Positions 12,767-14,235 of a stretch of DNA of 14,235 nt are shown piece by piece (positions within the stretch are counted from its first letter, which is position 1; the number at the start of each line of letters is the position of its first letter). The stretch is from contig JASLBL010000151.1 in assembly GCA_030146615.1 (NCBI GenBank), positions 1 to 14,235 on the forward strand, written 5' to 3'. The stretch comes from Actinomycetes bacterium (GTDB lineage: Bacteria > Actinomycetota > CALGFH01). The position numbers and the translations under genes were made by a program. The notes beneath the pieces were generated by a model. The model searched no databases. It was not told the DNA's origin and saw only the letters and a program-made list of their open reading frames with translations.

Positions 12767-12866
12767 TGGCACCTCCTGAGGACGATCACTTCCAGCTTGT
12801 CTACCCGCCCTGGCCGATCGAAACCACGTACTGTTGCCCCTGCTCGTCGGCCACGAGGGAGGTGAG

Positions 12867-14235
12867 GTGGGGCTGAGGGCCGCATCCTCCCCTCCGGGCC
12901 CTCCAGGCCAGGAGCGCGGCACCGCCGAGGCGGTGCCGCCCCCCGAGAGACCGGCCGGCGCCGGTCCGGCACTGCCGGGCTGGGTCTGGCTGCTGGGCTG
13001 GGTCGTCCTCGCCGTCGGGATCGGGCTGCTGGTCCGGCTGCCCGGGCCGGCGACCCTCGACCCGGACGAGCACGCCGCCGTCCTCTACCTCGACCGCCTG
13101 GTCACCGGCGAGCGCCTGGAGGAGCCCCTTCTGTCGTCCCCCAAGCCGCTGCTCACCTTCGTCCACGGGCTGGCCTGGCGAGCCGGCCACGACTGGCGCC
13201 TGCTCGAGGCCCTCACCGTGGCCGCCTTCGCCCTGACCGTCGTCTCCCTGGCCCGGGCGGCCGCCCGCCTGGGCGGCCTGCCCGCCGCGGGCGCCACTGT
13301 GCTCGCCGTCGCCGGGTCCGGCCCGCTCGTCCTCCAGGCCGCCCGGGGCAACTCGATGGTGTTCGCCCTGGCCGGCTGGTCGGTCGCCCTCGACGCCCTG
13401 ACCAGGGGCACCGGGCGGGACCAGGGCGGGCGGAGGCCGGCCTGGGGGCTGGCGGCGAGTGCGCTGCTGGTGGCCGGTCTGGCTCGGGCCGAGAGCTGGC
13501 CGCTGCTGCCCCTGGCCGCCGCCTACGGCCTGGTGGCCTGGCGCCGGGGCGACCGGCGGGCGGCGCTCCTGGTCGTTCCCCTGGCCGCCCCGCTGCTCTG
13601 GCTGGCCCACGACTGGCTCCTCACCGGCGACCCGCTGTACGCGGTCCGGGTTCCTGGCCGCTACACCGACCTCGTCTCCGGCCGCCAGGTCGTCCCCCCG
13701 GCCGACTGGCTGGCCCTGGTCGCCCGACGGTACCTGGCCGACCCGCTGCTGCCCGTCCTGGCCGCCGCCGGCGCCATCTGGCTGGTCAGCCGCCGCGCCT
13801 GGCTCTGGCTGGCCGCCCTGGGGACAACCGGCATCGGGACCCTCGCCCTCCTGGGCCTCCAGGCCTGGCAGGGCACCTACATCTCCTGGCGCTACTTCGA
13901 CCCCGCCGACCTCGCCCTGCGCCTGACCGCCGCCCTCGGCGCCGCCGCCCTGGCCACCTGGGTCGCCGCCCGACTGGCAGGGCGGGGGAGCGGGAGCGGG
14001 GGATCGGCGGTTACGGTGGTGGGGGCGCTGCTGCTGGTCGGAGTGGCGTGCTGGCCGCTGGCCCCGGGCGACCCGCTGGTCGACTCGACCCTGGAACGGG
14101 ACACCCGCCTGTCGGCCAACACCGCCACCGCGATCGACGTGCTGAGGCCCGTGGTCGCCGAGTCCGGCTCGGTGGTCGCGGTGTCCGGGCCGCAACGCCT
14201 CCGGGTCGCGGTCGAGCTCGGCCTGCCCCTCGACC
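12867..14235 (+). CDS. GT-C type membrane glycosyltransferase (3' end outside the window)
   Basis: The 456 codons present encode a Pro/Ala-rich cytoplasmic start, a first helix (WVWLLGWVVLAVGIGLLVRL), then a loop with LDPDEHAAVLYLDRL, and at least eight further helices. An acidic Asp-x-Asp/Glu motif in the first outer loop is the catalytic hallmark of GT-C enzymes (ArnT, PMT, mannosyl- and arabinosyltransferases), which move sugars from polyprenyl-phosphate donors on the outer face of the membrane. Acceptor and sugar cannot be told. The part after the last helix (DSTLERDTRLSANTATAIDVL onward) looks like the beginning of an extracytoplasmic C-terminal domain. GTG 12867 has GAGGGAGG just upstream (12855-12862) and is the best start. 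Confidence 0.75.
   Translation, partial: MGLRAASSPPGPPGQERGTAEAVPPPERPAGAGPALPGWVWLLGWVVLAVGIGLLVRLPGPATLDPDEHAAVLYLDRLVTGERLEEPLLSSPKPLLTFVHGLAWRAGHDWRLLEALTVAAFALTVVSLARAAARLGGLPAAGATVLAVAGSGPLVLQAARGNSMVFALAGWSVALDALTRGTGRDQGGRRPAWGLAASALLVAGLARAESWPLLPLAAAYGLVAWRRGDRRAALLVVPLAAPLLWLAHDWLLTGDPLYAVRVPGRYTDLVSGRQVVPPADWLALVARRYLADPLLPVLAAAGAIWLVSRRAWLWLAALGTTGIGTLALLGLQAWQGTYISWRYFDPADLALRLTAALGAAALATWVAARLAGRGSGSGGSAVTVVGALLLVGVACWPLAPGDPLVDSTLERDTRLSANTATAIDVLRPVVAESGSVVAVSGPQRLRVAVELGLPLD

Noticed and set aside
1..14235. CRISPR arrays, tRNA or rRNA genes, insertion sequences with transposase, and integrase genes.
   Set aside because: I looked on both strands and saw none; the repeats at 5994, 7338 and 10324 are too few and too far apart for CRISPR and enclose genes.

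Overview
The window is a high-GC chromosomal segment, most likely from an actinobacterium outside the well-studied genera. It carries the end of dgt, then dnaG and the primary sigma factor gene (a dgt/dnaG/sigA order known from Actinomycetota). Many starts are GTG, and one gene (6319) looks leaderless. I cannot name the species.

Layout. 1-1140: C-terminal end of a dGTP triphosphohydrolase, a DHFR/RibD-C family reductase and a small two-TM protein whose reading frame looks broken. 1242-4019: DNA primase DnaG, interrupted inside its zinc finger by a 313-residue intein with two LAGLIDADG-like motifs. The intein carries residues that fit the Trp/Cys/Thr signature of class 3 inteins, together with an N-terminal Cys. 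4075-5253: the primary sigma factor, separated from dnaG by a short spacer that starts with a stem-loop over the dnaG stop codon.

5234-10418 is the accessory part and the most interesting stretch. The last 20 bases of sigA, including its stop codon, recur three times downstream (6069, 7412, 10399). The three downstream copies share a left arm. The sigA copy and the first two downstream copies share a right arm. The last copy has unrelated sequence on its right. This is the pattern expected of three related elements integrated in tandem at the 3' end of sigA (about 0.8, 1.3 and 3.0 kb). Their cargo is (1) a secreted or membrane-anchored small repeat protein, (2) a small HTH protein coupled to a double Clp-N domain protein, apparently self-regulated by two palindromes over a leaderless promoter, and (3) two tandem paralogous membrane sensor proteins without a kinase domain, on the minus strand. 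No recombinase is visible in the window.

Beyond the last repeat are a small gene (10682) that shares a whole upstream control module with the cargo gene at 5452, then corA (CorA-type Mg2+/Co2+ channel) behind a highly structured leader, a minus-strand YtxH-type protein with a clear terminator and a possible 38-residue ORF behind it, and the 5' part of a GT-C type membrane glycosyltransferase that runs off the end.
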